Source of the DNA: Roseburia sp.
GTDB lineage: Bacteria; Bacillota; Clostridia; Lachnospirales; Lachnospiraceae
Assembly: GCA_026168605.1 (NCBI GenBank)
Contig: JAPFDX010000021.1
Span: 1-51,073 of the forward strand
Direction of reading: 5' to 3'
Length of the DNA: 51,073 bases
Every line of letters begins with the position of its first letter. Position 1 is the first letter of the stretch. A program made the position numbers and the translations under genes. The notes below the pieces were generated by a model, which worked only from the letters and a program-made list of their open reading frames with translations, had not been told where the DNA came from and ran no database searches. Shown here one piece after another: positions 32,293-42,537 of this stretch.

Positions 32293-33273
32293 ATGGGTGA
32301 AGTCTTATCTCAAAATGAGATCGACAGTTTGCTCAAAGCGCTTAGCAGCGGCGAACTGGATGTAGATGAAATGAAAGATGATAAGGAAAAGCAGGTCAAG
32401 AATTATGATTTTGCCCGTCCGGTTAAATTTTCCAAAGAGCATCTGCGCACGCTTGAGATTATTTTCGAGCATTACGGAAGACTGTTGTCAACCAACCTTC
32501 CGGTGTATCTGCGCAAGTCGGTGCAGGTGGAGGTGATGACTTCCGAGACGGTGACCTACTCAGAGTTTTCCAATGCTCTGTCGAATCCGGTCCTTCTTGG
32601 AATTGTCAATTTTTCGCCTCTTCCGGGTAATATCATCATAGAGATTACAGAGAATCTGGGTTATGCGATCGTGGATCGTATGCTCGGCGGCGCGGGAGTG
32701 CCGCTCGACAAGGTGAGGGAGTTCTCGGAGATCGAGCTTCTGATCCTGGAGCGGATCTACAATGTCTGCGTGAACCTGCTCACGGAGCCGTGGGCGAGTG
32801 TCTGTGAGATCGCGGCGCGCCTGGAGCGCATCGAGACGAACTCGCAGTTTGCACAGATCATTTCCCCGTCCGAGATGGTTGCGCTTGTTACGCTGTCGAT
32901 CAAGGTCGGCGAGGTGGAGGGAATGCTCAATGTTTGTCTGCCGTACATGACCTTAGAGCCGGTGATGGATAATCTGAATACCAAGAACTGGTATGCGAGC
33001 CTCCAGGAGAAGGATGACCAGCAGTACAACGACACGATCGAGGCGCTGATCGCGAAAGCCCCGATGCCGCTCAAGGCGGTGCTCGGAAAGAGTGCGATTT
33101 CGGTCAATGATTTTCTGGGCCTGCAAAGAGGAGATATTATCCGTCTGGATACCAAGGTGGACGAGGAGCTGGACGTTTATGTTGGAAATATTAAAAAGTT
33201 TACTGCTCTGCCGGGTGAAGCCGGTGATAATTATGCAGTAAGGATTACATCAGTCATAAGGGAGGAGCAGTAA
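32293..33273 (+). CDS. fliM: Flagellar motor switch protein FliM
   Basis: A 326-aa C-ring protein. The N-terminal [13 protein letters not shown] is the CheY-P-binding segment. The middle CheC-like domain ([32 protein letters not shown]) contacts FliG. The C-terminal SpoA domain ([20 protein letters not shown]) contacts FliY/FliN. fliY starts one base after the stop. Confidence 0.96.
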   Translation: MGEVLSQNEIDSLLKALSSGELDVDEMKDDKEKQVKNYDFARPVKFSKEHLRTLEIIFEHYGRLLSTNLPVYLRKSVQVEVMTSETVTYSEFSNALSNPVLLGIVNFSPLPGNIIIEITENLGYAIVDRMLGGAGVPLDKVREFSEIELLILERIYNVCVNLLTEPWASVCEIAARLERIETNSQFAQIISPSEMVALVTLSIKVGEVEGMLNVCLPYMTLEPVMDNLNTKNWYASLQEKDDQQYNDTIEALIAKAPMPLKAVLGKSAISVNDFLGLQRGDIIRLDTKVDEELDVYVGNIKKFTALPGEAGDNYAVRITSVIREEQ

Positions 33274-33274
33274 G

Positions 33275-34480
33275 ATGGATGGAACTATGTCACAAGAAGA
33301 AATCAATGCATTGCTGAATAGTCCCGCGGTCTCCGGTGAGGAAGAAGAACACGAGGTGCTTACTGACAATGAAATTGATGCGGTTGGGGAGATTGGCAAT
33401 ATCAGTATGGGGACGGCGGCAACGACGCTGTTTTCACTGATCAACCGCAAGGTCGAGATCTCAACGCCGCGCGTTTCCTATGCAAACTGGAATGATCTGT
33501 GCGAGGCGTACGAGAGACCGTGTGTGTTTATCCGCATCGGCTATACTGTGGGTCTGGATGGAAGCAACATTCTCGTGCTGAAGGAGCATGACGTGAAGAT
33601 CATCACCGATCTGATGATGGGCGGTGACGGAACGAATACGGACGGCGAGCTGACGGAGCTGCACTTAAGCGCGATCAGTGAGGCGATGAACCAGATGATG
33701 GGATCCGCAGCGACGTCCATGTCCTCCATGCTCAACAAGGTGATCGACATCAGCCCGCCACAGGCCGATCTGATTGATCTGCAGGAGACGATCGACGAGA
33801 GTGAGATTGACGAATTTCTTGCGGGCGAATTTGTGAAGGTTTCCTTCCGGCTGGAGATCGGAGATCTGATCGACAGTGATATTATGCAGCTATACCCGAT
33901 TTCCTTTGCCAAGGAAATGTGTCGGACCATGACGCAGGGTATGGGGGATGAGAGCAGTACAGCGGCAGACGCCAAGCCTGTGCCACAGCAGACAGAGCCG
34001 CAGCCGCAGGAGATGCCACAGCAGGCGGCGCCAGTGACGGGACAGCCGGTCATTGGAACGCCGATGATGTCAGCGCCGCAGATGGCAGCGCAACAAATGA
34101 TGGGAGTGCCGATGATGGGACAACAGATGATGGGAGCGCCGATGATGGCGCAGCCGATGATGGGAATGCCGCAGGCAGGACAGCAGGTCAATGTACAGCC
34201 TGCACAGTTCCAGCCGTTTGACGGAAATGTACCGGTTGGTTACGGACCGGAGAATATTGATCTGATTATGGATGTGCCGCTTGAGGTGACGGTGGAGCTT
34301 GGAAGAACCTCCAAGTCGATCAAGGAGATCCTTGATTTTACACCGGGTACGATCATCGAGCTGAACCGTATCGCAGGCGAGCCGATCGACGTGCTGGTCA
34401 ATGGCAAGTATGTTGCCAAGGGCGAGGTTGTCATTATCGAGGAGAGTTACGGTATCCGCATTACCGATATTGTAAAATAA
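33275..34480 (+). CDS. fliY: Flagellar motor switch phosphatase FliY
   Basis: A 401-aa Gram-positive FliN fusion. The N-terminal [12 protein letters not shown] resembles a CheY-P-binding peptide. The CheC/CheX-like phosphatase domain has [15 protein letters not shown] near residue 37 and [20 protein letters not shown] near 130, both with the E..N pair. A low-complexity Met/Gln/Pro linker (about residues 250-305; repeats of MMG and PMM) leads to a C-terminal FliN SpoA domain ([18 protein letters not shown] to GIRITDIV). It dephosphorylates CheY-P at the switch. AGGGAGGAG at the end of fliM is the ribosome binding site. Confidence 0.95.
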   Translation: MDGTMSQEEINALLNSPAVSGEEEEHEVLTDNEIDAVGEIGNISMGTAATTLFSLINRKVEISTPRVSYANWNDLCEAYERPCVFIRIGYTVGLDGSNILVLKEHDVKIITDLMMGGDGTNTDGELTELHLSAISEAMNQMMGSAATSMSSMLNKVIDISPPQADLIDLQETIDESEIDEFLAGEFVKVSFRLEIGDLIDSDIMQLYPISFAKEMCRTMTQGMGDESSTAADAKPVPQQTEPQPQEMPQQAAPVTGQPVIGTPMMSAPQMAAQQMMGVPMMGQQMMGAPMMAQPMMGMPQAGQQVNVQPAQFQPFDGNVPVGYGPENIDLIMDVPLEVTVELGRTSKSIKEILDFTPGTIIELNRIAGEPIDVLVNGKYVAKGEVVIIEESYGIRITDIVK

Positions 34481-34521
34481 CAAGCAATCAAATCAAAAAG
34501 AGGAATAAGGAGATTATAATT

Positions 34522-34881
34522 ATGGCAAAGATTATGATTTGCGACGACGCAGCATTTATGAGAATGATGATCAAGGACATCTTGACAAAGAATGGCTATG
34601 AGATTGCTGCGGAGGCTGAAAACGGGGCAGTGGCAGTGGATAAGTATCCGGAAGTGAAGCCGGATCTGGTACTGATGGACATCACGATGCCGGATATGGA
34701 CGGTATCCAGGCGCTCAAGAAGATCAAAGAGATGGACGCCGGAGCCAATGTCATTATGTGTTCTGCAATGGGACAGCAGGCGATGGTGATCGAGGCGATC
34801 CAGTCGGGAGCGAAGGATTTTATTGTAAAACCGTTCCAGGCAGAGCGCGTGCTCGAGGCTGTCAAAAAAGTAGTAGGCTAA
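34522..34881 (+). CDS. cheY: Chemotaxis response regulator CheY
   Basis: A 119-aa single-domain receiver. Acidic pocket DD at residues 9-10, phosphoacceptor Asp in LVLMDITMPDMDG near residue 53, Ser in MCSAMGQQ and the conserved Lys in FIVKPF are all present. Phosphorylated by CheA, it binds FliM/FliY to alter rotation. AAGGAG lies before the start. Its place between fliY and fliO is the usual one. Confidence 0.96.
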   Translation: MAKIMICDDAAFMRMMIKDILTKNGYEIAAEAENGAVAVDKYPEVKPDLVLMDITMPDMDGIQALKKIKEMDAGANVIMCSAMGQQAMVIEAIQSGAKDFIVKPFQAERVLEAVKKVVG

Positions 34882-34882
34882 T

Positions 34883-35284
34883 ATGATTTTGATGAGTTCT
34901 TCGCTTAACAGCTTCATACAGCTTCTGGGAGTGCTTGTTATTTTTATCTTTGTCCTGGTCATCACCTATTTCACGACGAGGTGGATCGGCGGTTTCCAGA
35001 GACAGAAGATGTCGGGGCACCGTTTTCAGGTACTGGACTCTGTGCGCATCGCCAATAACAAGTACGCGCAGATTTTGAAACTGGGGGATGCCTATCTGGT
35101 CATCGCCGTCGGAAAGGACGAGGTCACGATGCTGGCAAAGCTGACAGAGGAGGAGATCGGACTGACGGAGGATCAGATCACCGCTTACCAGAGACCGGAC
35201 GCTTCGGCTCCGGGGGGAGCGGGGGAGTCTTTCCAGGAGACATTCGAGAAGATCAGGGAACGTTTTTCAAAAAAGCAGGATTAG
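34883..35284 (+). CDS. fliO: Flagellar export protein FliO
   Basis: A 133-aa bitopic membrane protein (FliZ in Bacillus naming) that helps assemble the FliP export gate. One N-terminal helix (LLGVLVIFIFVLVITYFTTR) is followed by a cytosolic domain with QVLDSVRIANNKYAQILKLG and YLVIAVGKDEVTMLAKL. It starts one base after cheY ends. Confidence 0.88.
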   Translation: MILMSSSLNSFIQLLGVLVIFIFVLVITYFTTRWIGGFQRQKMSGHRFQVLDSVRIANNKYAQILKLGDAYLVIAVGKDEVTMLAKLTEEEIGLTEDQITAYQRPDASAPGGAGESFQETFEKIRERFSKKQD

Positions 35285-35287
35285 ATT

Positions 35288-36136
35288 ATGACGATACTAA
35301 AAAAATCATATTGTGCTTTGTCACTCATAGCTGCGGTAATAGTTCTTATTGCCGCTATGACTTTATTTGCAGGGAAACCGACGACGGTTTACGCGACGAC
35401 GAACGGGCTTACCGAACAGACGGACGGACCGGCGGCGAATGCAAGAGATGACAATAACAATGGACTGACAATTACATACAACAACGACACAGGTTCCCTG
35501 TCAACCCCGGTGAAGGCATTTCTGGTGCTCACGATCATCACGTTAGCGCCGTCGATCCTGATCATGCTCACCTCCTACACGCGGATCATTATCGTGTTGC
35601 ACTTTATCCGTACGGCGCTTGGAACACAGACCTCGCCGCCGAATCAGGTGCTGATCGGTCTGGCGTTGTTTCTGACATTTTTCATTATGTGGCCGACCTT
35701 TCAGGAGATCAATGAAAATGCGATCCAGCCGTTAGACAACGGCGACATCACGATGGAGGAGGCGCTTGCGGAGGCGGAGCTTCCGATGCGTGATTTTATG
35801 TATGGGCAGACGCAGGAGAAGGATCTGCATCTGTTCATGGATATCGACGGGCAGGAATATCCCGAGGAGATGACTTTAGAGCAGTATTACGAGGTTCCGT
35901 TTGTGACGGCGGTTCCCGCATTTATCATCAGTGAGTTGCGCTATGCGTTTATCATGGGATTCCTGATATATATTCCGTTTATTGTGATTGACATGGTCGT
36001 GGCGTCGGTACTGATGTCTATGGGTATGATGATGCTGCCGCCGACAACGATTTCGCTGCCGTTTAAAATTCTGCTGTTTATCATGGCGGACGGCTGGAAT
36101 CTTGTGATTGCGAGCGTAGTCCGAACGTTTTACTGA
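35288..36136 (+). CDS. fliP: Flagellar export gate protein FliP
   Basis: A 282-aa membrane protein forming the FliP5-FliQ4-FliR1 export gate. It has an N-terminal signal-like helix (about residues 8-35), then SYTRIIIVLHFIRTALGTQT and PPNQVLIGLALFLTFFIM. The C-terminus has VPAFIISELRYAFIMGFLIY and IPFIVIDMVVASVLMSMGMM, all FliP signatures. Length is normal. The gap to fliQ is 30 bases. Confidence 0.96.
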   Translation: MTILKKSYCALSLIAAVIVLIAAMTLFAGKPTTVYATTNGLTEQTDGPAANARDDNNNGLTITYNNDTGSLSTPVKAFLVLTIITLAPSILIMLTSYTRIIIVLHFIRTALGTQTSPPNQVLIGLALFLTFFIMWPTFQEINENAIQPLDNGDITMEEALAEAELPMRDFMYGQTQEKDLHLFMDIDGQEYPEEMTLEQYYEVPFVTAVPAFIISELRYAFIMGFLIYIPFIVIDMVVASVLMSMGMMMLPPTTISLPFKILLFIMADGWNLVIASVVRTFY

Positions 36137-36166
36137 CGGAATACGCGATAGAATGGAGTGGGTTAG

Positions 36167-36436
36167 ATGACAGAAGGACAGGTTTTAGATATCGCAAAAG
36201 ATGCTTTGTACATGATCATTATGGTCTCGGCGCCGTTGCTGCTGATCTCTCTGGTGGTTGGTCTGATCATCAGTATTTTCCAGACGATCACCTCCATCCA
36301 GGAGCAGACGCTGACCTTTGTGCCGAAGATCATCTGCGTGTTTTTGGGCATGATGCTGTTCGGCTCATGGATGTTGAATCAACTGACAGAATTTATTGAC
36401 CGGTTATGGTCGAATTTCAGTATTTATCTCGGTTAG
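36167..36436 (+). CDS. fliQ: Flagellar export gate protein FliQ
   Basis: An 89-aa protein with two membrane helices (LLISLVVGLIISIFQTITSI and IICVFLGMMLFGSWMLNQL). The QEQTLTFVPKI loop between them is the family signature. It is part of the export gate with FliP and FliR, which flank it. Confidence 0.95.
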   Translation: MTEGQVLDIAKDALYMIIMVSAPLLLISLVVGLIISIFQTITSIQEQTLTFVPKIICVFLGMMLFGSWMLNQLTEFIDRLWSNFSIYLG

Positions 36437-36444
36437 GATAAGGC

Positions 36445-37224
36445 ATGATAAATTATACGTTTTCGCTGGTAGATTTTGAAATACTGTTATTGATAGTGGT
36501 TCGTATATCCTGCTTTGTATTTATAGCGCCTTTTTACGGGATGGGCAATGTTCCCACCCGTGTGAAGGTGGGGCTGTCCGTGGTGATCGCTATTTTGATC
36601 TTCGGCTCCGTGGACCAGTCCGCAGTCACTTATACAGGAATGATCGGATATGCGGTGATTGTTTTAAGGGAAGGAATTACAGGGTTGCTGATAGGACTTG
36701 CTGCAAACATATGTAATTCCATTATTTTATTTGCGGGCAATATTATTGATATGGATATCGGTCTTGCGATGGCGCAGGAGTTTGACCCGATGACGAAGTC
36801 CCAGGTGACGATCACGGGAAATCTGTATCAGTATTTTATCCTTTTGCTGATGATCGCGACAAATATGCACCATGTGATCCTGCGGGCACTTGTGGATTCC
36901 TACCAGTTGATCCCGGTCAACGGTCAGGTGTTTGACTGGAGCAGCCTTGCAAATTCATGGATCCAGTTTATGGGAGATATGTTTGTGATCGCGTTTCGGA
37001 TCGTGCTCCCGGTGTTTGCGTGCATGATGATCTTAAACTGTATTCTGGGGATCATGGCAAAGGTCGCGCCGCAGATGAATATGTTTGCGGTCGGCATCCA
37101 GCTCAAGGTGCTGCTTGGTCTTGTCGTGCTGTTTCTGACAGTGATGATGCTGCCGGGGATCGCAGATTTTATTTTTACAGAAATGAAACGCATGATGGTA
37201 TCAATGATAGAAGGAATGTATTAG
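36445..37224 (+). CDS. fliR: Flagellar export gate protein FliR
   Basis: A 259-aa protein with about six membrane helices. FIAPFYGMGNVPTRVKVGLS near residue 27, the GITGLLIGLAANICNSI helix and MDIGLAMAQEFDPMTKSQVT are recognisable FliR regions. It closes the export gate and contacts FlhB, whose gene starts one base after the stop. Confidence 0.95.
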   Translation: MINYTFSLVDFEILLLIVVRISCFVFIAPFYGMGNVPTRVKVGLSVVIAILIFGSVDQSAVTYTGMIGYAVIVLREGITGLLIGLAANICNSIILFAGNIIDMDIGLAMAQEFDPMTKSQVTITGNLYQYFILLLMIATNMHHVILRALVDSYQLIPVNGQVFDWSSLANSWIQFMGDMFVIAFRIVLPVFACMMILNCILGIMAKVAPQMNMFAVGIQLKVLLGLVVLFLTVMMLPGIADFIFTEMKRMMVSMIEGMY

Positions 37225-37225
37225 C

Positions 37226-38350
37226 TTGGAAGCAGAAAAGAGACAGAGGCTACAATATAATCTCCAGTGGTTTGCGAAGGATGGTCCCGGCGGGGAAAAG
37301 ACGGAGCCGGCGACTGAGAAGAAGCTGCGCGAGGCGAGAGAAGAGGGTAAGGTTGCCAAGAGTAAGGAGCTTACGTCGGCGTTCGACCTGATCGTACTGT
37401 TTCTCATACTGAAAATCTTTGTCACGATGGTGGGGAACGGGTTTATCGGTGTTTTTGAGCAGACCTATAAGCTGATACCGGATTTTCTGTCGATGTACGC
37501 GATGGACGTGTCACCTCAGGCGGTATCCAGTTTTTTTTCCGATGTATTTGTGGAGATGCTGGCGATCTCATGGCCGTTTTTCTTGTTTGGATTTGCCGTG
37601 ACGCTGCTCGTCAGTATTTTGCAGGTGGGCTGGAAGGTATCAGGAAAGCCCATGCAGCCGAAGCTTGACCGTTTTAATCCGGTCAGCGGCTTTAAGCGCA
37701 TTATTTCAAAGGATTCGATTTTTGAGTTTTTTAAATCTGTTTTAAAGATTGCGGTGATCATCTATGTCGCGTATTCGTCCATCAAAGATCATCAGGACGA
37801 GCTGTTCATTCTCTATGATATTCCTCTGGGGCAGGCGGTTGCGCTGTGCGGGGACATCATCATCAATGCGGGGCTTCAGATCAGTATCGTGTATCTGGTC
37901 GTCGGTATCGCCGACTATATTTACCAGAAGTTCCGGTTTAATGAAGAGATGAAGATGACGAAACAGGAAGTCAAGGATGAATATAAGAACACCGAGGGAA
38001 ATCCGGAGATCAAGGGCAGACAGCGCCAGAGGATGCGCGAGGCGTCCAGACGGCGTATGATGCAGGATGTTCCCAAGGCGGATGTGGTCATCACAAACCC
38101 GACTCATCTGGCGGTGGCGATCAAGTATGATCCCGAAGCAAACCGCGCGCCGGTGGTTCTGGCGAAGGGTGAGGATTATCTGGCACAGAAGATCCGTGAG
38201 GCTGCCAGAGAGAACCATATTGAGATTGTGGAAAATAAACCGTTAGCGAGAATGCTCTATGCCAACGTGGAAGTCGGCAGCGAGATACCGCCGGAGTTGT
38301 ATCAGGCAGTGGCGGAAATCCTCGCGATGGTATATAATATGAGAGAATAA
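37226..38350 (+). CDS. flhB: Flagellar export switch protein FlhB
   Basis: A 374-aa export-gate protein. The N-terminus has YNLQWFAKDGPGGEKTEPAT and KKLREAREEGKVAKSKEL. Four membrane helices follow, then a cytosolic domain with the self-cleavage site NPTH at residues 291-294. Cleavage plus FliK switches export from hook to filament substrates. The start is TTG 37226, with AAGGA in the end of fliR as a distant ribosome binding site. Confidence 0.95.
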   Translation: MEAEKRQRLQYNLQWFAKDGPGGEKTEPATEKKLREAREEGKVAKSKELTSAFDLIVLFLILKIFVTMVGNGFIGVFEQTYKLIPDFLSMYAMDVSPQAVSSFFSDVFVEMLAISWPFFLFGFAVTLLVSILQVGWKVSGKPMQPKLDRFNPVSGFKRIISKDSIFEFFKSVLKIAVIIYVAYSSIKDHQDELFILYDIPLGQAVALCGDIIINAGLQISIVYLVVGIADYIYQKFRFNEEMKMTKQEVKDEYKNTEGNPEIKGRQRQRMREASRRRMMQDVPKADVVITNPTHLAVAIKYDPEANRAPVVLAKGEDYLAQKIREAARENHIEIVENKPLARMLYANVEVGSEIPPELYQAVAEILAMVYNMRE

Positions 38351-38370
38351 GAGACGAAGGAGGATGTGGT

Positions 38371-40404
38371 ATGAAGAAAGCTGACGTAGGCGTTGCACTG
38401 TATATACTTGCAGCGGTCATCTTTTTGATTGTGCCGATGAACTCCACGTTACTTGACGTAATGTTGGCACTGAATATTTCACTCGCACTGATCGTTTTAT
38501 TTAATACACTGTTTGTCAAAGAAGTTCTGGATATGTCATTTTTCCCGACACTGCTTTTGTTCACGACAATTTTCAGAATCGCATTGAACGTGTCCTCTAC
38601 ACGTCTGATTCTTACAACAGGTCAGCCGGGAAATGTCGTCGAGACATTCGGTAATTTCGTGGGTGGCGGCGATATGATCGTCGGCGCAGTCGTATTTATC
38701 ATTCTGATCATTATCCAGTTTGTGGTAATCAACAAAGGTTCGGAGCGAGTGGCAGAGGTATCGGCACGATTCACTCTGGACGCTATGCCGGGTAAGCAGA
38801 TGGCGATTGACGCGGATCTGAATACCGGAGCCATCACCGAGGCGCAGGCGAGAGAGCGCCGCAACAAGATTCAGGAGGAGGCAAGCTTCTTCGGTTCTAT
38901 GGATGGTGCGACAAAGTATGTCAAGGGAGATGCGACGGCAGGTCTTATCATCACGTTTGTCAACCTGATCGGCGGTACGGCGATGGGTGTGATCCGCGGC
39001 GGTATGGAGTTTGGCGAGGCGATCCAGCGCTACGGTCTTCTGACGATGGGTGACGGTCTGTGTTCCCAGATCCCGTCACTGCTCATTTCGCTTGCGACCG
39101 GTATCCTCGTGACGAAAGCGTCCAAGGATGCAGACTTTTCCAACATACTGGTCGGGCAGCTTTTCGGTATTCCGAAGGTGCTCTATCTGGTGGGCGGTTC
39201 GCTGATCTTCCTTGGGATCTTTACGCCGCTGGAGTGGTTTTTGTTTGTTCCGTTCGGCGCTGCATTTATCGCTGCAGGCAAGATGGTGGACAAGAATATC
39301 GGTATTGAGAGTATCGAGGAGGAGGTCAGCATGGCGGAGAACGAGGCGGAGGAGATACGAAAGCCGGAGAATGTCGTCTCGCTGCTCCAGGTGGATCCGA
39401 TCGAGCTGGAGTTCGGTTACGGTATCATTCCGCTGGCAGACGTCAACCAGGGCGGCGACCTCTTAGACCGCGTGGTTATGATCCGGCGGCAGATTGCGCT
39501 TGAGCTTGGTACGGTTGTGCCGATCATCCGTCTGCGCGACAATATCCAGTTGAACCCGAATCAGTATATCATCAAGATCAAGGGCATCCAGGTGACGGAG
39601 GGAGAGATCCTCTTCGATCACTATATGGCGATGAATCCGGGCTATGTGGAGGAGGAGATCACCGGTATTCCGACGTTCGAGCCTTCCTTCCACCTTCCGG
39701 CAATGTGGATCACCGAGAGCCAGCGGGAGCGCGCGGAGAGTCTTGGCTACACCGTGGTAGACCCGCCTTCCATCATTGCGACGCATCTGACGGAGATCAT
39801 CCGTTCACATATCGCAGAGCTGCTCACAAGGCAGGATGTACAGAACCTTGTCAACAATTTGAAGGAGAGCAATCCGGTGCTGGTCGAGGAGCTGATCCCG
39901 AAGCAGCTTGGGCTTGGCGAGGTGCAGAAGGTGCTTCAGAATCTGCTGAACGAGGGTATTTCTATCCGCGATCTGCTTAGTATTTTCGAGACGCTGGCAG
40001 ACCATGCGGCGACGACGAGGGACACCGATGTGCTGACGGAGTACGTGCGCCAGAGCTTAAAGCGTGCGATCTCCAGCAAATACTTCCCTGCCAACGAGAC
40101 GACGAGCGTGATCACTCTGGATCCGCGTGTGGAGCAGGATATCATGTCGTCTGTGAAGCAGACGGAGCAGGGCGCATATCTGACGTTAGACCCGGAGAAG
40201 ACCAAGACGATCATCTCCTCTGTGGAGGAGGAGGTTTCCAAGCTTGAGAATATGGGCAAGAGTGCAATCGTGATCACTTCACCGATAGTAAGAATGTACT
40301 TTAAGAAGCTGACGGAGGAGTACTTTAAGGATTTGATCGTGGTTTCCTATAATGAAGTCGAATCGAATGTAGAATTACAATCAGTAGGGATGGTGACGGC
40401 ATAA
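38371..40404 (+). CDS. flhA: Flagellar export protein FlhA
   Basis: A 677-aa export-gate protein. About eight N-terminal membrane helices carry the conserved RFTLDAMPGKQMAIDADLNT loop near residue 133. The cytosolic C-terminal domain (from about residue 330) has VDPIELEFGYGIIPLAD, RIRDNIQLNPNQY-like sequence and HLTEIIRSHIAELLTRQDVQ. It binds chaperone-substrate complexes. AAGGAGG precedes the ATG. Its stop overlaps the flhF start by one base. Confidence 0.97.
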   Translation: MKKADVGVALYILAAVIFLIVPMNSTLLDVMLALNISLALIVLFNTLFVKEVLDMSFFPTLLLFTTIFRIALNVSSTRLILTTGQPGNVVETFGNFVGGGDMIVGAVVFIILIIIQFVVINKGSERVAEVSARFTLDAMPGKQMAIDADLNTGAITEAQARERRNKIQEEASFFGSMDGATKYVKGDATAGLIITFVNLIGGTAMGVIRGGMEFGEAIQRYGLLTMGDGLCSQIPSLLISLATGILVTKASKDADFSNILVGQLFGIPKVLYLVGGSLIFLGIFTPLEWFLFVPFGAAFIAAGKMVDKNIGIESIEEEVSMAENEAEEIRKPENVVSLLQVDPIELEFGYGIIPLADVNQGGDLLDRVVMIRRQIALELGTVVPIIRLRDNIQLNPNQYIIKIKGIQVTEGEILFDHYMAMNPGYVEEEITGIPTFEPSFHLPAMWITESQRERAESLGYTVVDPPSIIATHLTEIIRSHIAELLTRQDVQNLVNNLKESNPVLVEELIPKQLGLGEVQKVLQNLLNEGISIRDLLSIFETLADHAATTRDTDVLTEYVRQSLKRAISSKYFPANETTSVITLDPRVEQDIMSSVKQTEQGAYLTLDPEKTKTIISSVEEEVSKLENMGKSAIVITSPIVRMYFKKLTEEYFKDLIVVSYNEVESNVELQSVGMVTA

Positions 40405-41642
40405 TGACCATTAACAAATATCAGGGCAGGACGAAAGAAGAGGCGGTTGAGAAGGCAAAGCAGGAGCTGGGCGAGGGTACTGTGATCCTGAATGTCAAAG
40501 AGATAAAGCCAAAGGGAATTTTTCAGATATTTAAGAATACGACCTATGAGGTGACGGCGGCAGTCGAGGAAAAGGAAGCTTTTACGGTTCCGAAGAAGGC
40601 GGAGAATATCAGCCTTGCGGCGGACGAGAAGATCGCCCTGCCAAAGCCGGAGAGCGACTGGAAAGAGATGCTTGCGCAGGCGAGGGCGGCGGAGCCACCC
40701 GCAGAAAAAGCCACAGAGCCTGCGGGAAACAGTCTCCATGAGGATCTGGAGCGGAGACTGGAGAATCTGTCCAATATGCTGGAAAAGCAGTTTGCCGCAG
40801 AGCATCCCGTCAGGGAGGAGATACCGGAAGTGCGGGAGGCGGACAGTGAGAGTCTCCAGTTTATGAAGATGCTCTACCGCACACTTCTGGAGAACGAGGT
40901 CAATGAGCGGTATGTCAACCAGATCATGGAGGAGGGCGAGAAGGTGCTGCACAACGGCAGCAGCGTGGATATGATCCTCGCAAACGTCTACCAGAAATTG
41001 ATTTTAAAGCTGGGGCAGCCCGAGGTGATCTGCGCGGACGGCAAGAAACCGAGAGTGATCTTTTTTATCGGACCGACCGGAGTGGGAAAGACGACGACAC
41101 TCGCAAAGATCGCATCGAAGTACAAGGTGGAGTATGAGAAGAAGGTGGCGTTTCTGACGGCAGATACCTACCGGATCGCCGCGACCGACCAGTTGCGCAC
41201 GTATGCGAATATTCTGGATGCGCCGATGAGTATTATTTATACAGTGGAGGAAATGAACCGGGCGATCGCGCAGATGAGCGATTACGATCTGGTTTTTGTG
41301 GATACCGCAGGTTTTTCACACCACAACGATACGCAGCGGGAGGATATGAAGAAGCTGCTGGACGGACTGGATGAGGCTTACGAAAAAGAAGTTTATCTTG
41401 TTCTGAGCGCGACGACAAAATACCGTGATCTGTTGGAGATTGCAGATATTTACAAGGAACTCGCAGATTACCGGCTCATTTTCACCAAGCTGGACGAGAC
41501 GTCCGCCTATGGAAATATTTTAAATATCAGACTTTATTCCGGGGCGAAGCTTTCCTATATGACGGTGGGACAGAATGTTCCGGAGGACATTGAGGTCTTT
41601 GATATGCAAAAGCTGGTAAAACAACTACTAGGGGGCAGATAG
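40404..41642 (+). CDS. flhF: Flagellar placement GTPase FlhF
   Basis: A 412-aa SRP-type GTPase that sets flagellum site and number. The N-terminal B domain begins TINKYQGRTKEEAVEKAKQE. The NG domain has the P-loop GPTGVGKTTTLAKIA near residue 222, FLTADTYRIAATDQLRTYA, the G3-like FVDTAGFSHHN and TKLDETSAYGNILN. The start ATG overlaps the flhA stop. It is paired with flhG. Confidence 0.96.
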   Translation: MTINKYQGRTKEEAVEKAKQELGEGTVILNVKEIKPKGIFQIFKNTTYEVTAAVEEKEAFTVPKKAENISLAADEKIALPKPESDWKEMLAQARAAEPPAEKATEPAGNSLHEDLERRLENLSNMLEKQFAAEHPVREEIPEVREADSESLQFMKMLYRTLLENEVNERYVNQIMEEGEKVLHNGSSVDMILANVYQKLILKLGQPEVICADGKKPRVIFFIGPTGVGKTTTLAKIASKYKVEYEKKVAFLTADTYRIAATDQLRTYANILDAPMSIIYTVEEMNRAIAQMSDYDLVFVDTAGFSHHNDTQREDMKKLLDGLDEAYEKEVYLVLSATTKYRDLLEIADIYKELADYRLIFTKLDETSAYGNILNIRLYSGAKLSYMTVGQNVPEDIEVFDMQKLVKQLLGGR

Positions 41643-41646
41643 ATCT

Positions 41647-42522
41647 ATGGATCAGGCAGAGGCACTTCGGAATGCTGTAAAATTAAAAAAACAGGCGGAT
41701 AAGCCGAGAGCCAGAGTGATCACGGTGACGAGCGGCAAGGGCGGCGTCGGCAAGTCGAACGTCGCGGTGAATCTCGCCGTGCAGATGCGCAGGCAGGGAA
41801 AGCGCGTCATCGTTTTCGACGCGGACTTCGGGCTTGCGAATGTCGAGGTCATGTTCGGCGCAGTTCCGAAGCATACGCTTGAGGATCTGATCTACCACGG
41901 GAAGAAGATCAGTGAGATCATATCGGAAGGACCGATGGGGATCGGATTTATCTCAGCGGGAACGGGGATCACCGGCTTAAACAACCTCGCTCAGGAACAG
42001 GTGGCATATATGGCGGGTTCGCTGGGAGAACTCGACGAGCTGGCGGACGTGATCCTGATCGATACGGGAGCGGGGATTTCCAGCTATGTGCTCGAGTTTG
42101 TGCTCGCAAGCGAGGAGGTGATCCTCGTGACCACACCGGATCCGAGTTCCCTGATGGATGCGTATTCCCTGCTGAAGGCGATCCACAAGCACCCGAGATT
42201 TCCGGAGCAGGAGAGAAAGATCCGGGTGCTGGCAAACCGTGTGATCTCAGTGAGCGAGGGCAGACAGGTATATGAGAAATTAGATTCTGTGGTCAGGAAG
42301 TTTTTGCAGGGCAAAATTTATTACGCAGGGATGATCCCGCAGGATACTGCGCTGGAGAAGGCAGTCAGACAGCAGCAGCCGGTTTCCATCTATATGCCGT
42401 ATTCCAAATCGGCAAAGGCATTTGAGTCGGTGGTTTCTGAACTGTTGTATTACGGGCAGAAGCAGGAAAAGGCGTCACGCGGAATCTCGCAGTTGTTTGC
42501 AAATTTCTGGAGACATAATTAG
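41647..42522 (+). CDS. flhG: Flagellar number regulator FlhG (MinD-like ATPase)
   Basis: A 291-aa MinD/ParA-like ATPase (YlxH in Bacillus). It shows the deviant Walker A SGKGGVGKSNVAVNLA near residue 30, FDADFGLANVEVMFG and the Walker B-type region VILIDTGAGISSYVLEFVLA. It stimulates FlhF GTPase and limits the number of flagella. The N-terminal segment (DQAEALRNAV) matches the FlhF-activating type. GGGGG precedes the start. Confidence 0.95.
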   Translation: MDQAEALRNAVKLKKQADKPRARVITVTSGKGGVGKSNVAVNLAVQMRRQGKRVIVFDADFGLANVEVMFGAVPKHTLEDLIYHGKKISEIISEGPMGIGFISAGTGITGLNNLAQEQVAYMAGSLGELDELADVILIDTGAGISSYVLEFVLASEEVILVTTPDPSSLMDAYSLLKAIHKHPRFPEQERKIRVLANRVISVSEGRQVYEKLDSVVRKFLQGKIYYAGMIPQDTALEKAVRQQQPVSIYMPYSKSAKAFESVVSELLYYGQKQEKASRGISQLFANFWRHN

Positions 42523-42537
42523 TAAGGGGTGGATGGT

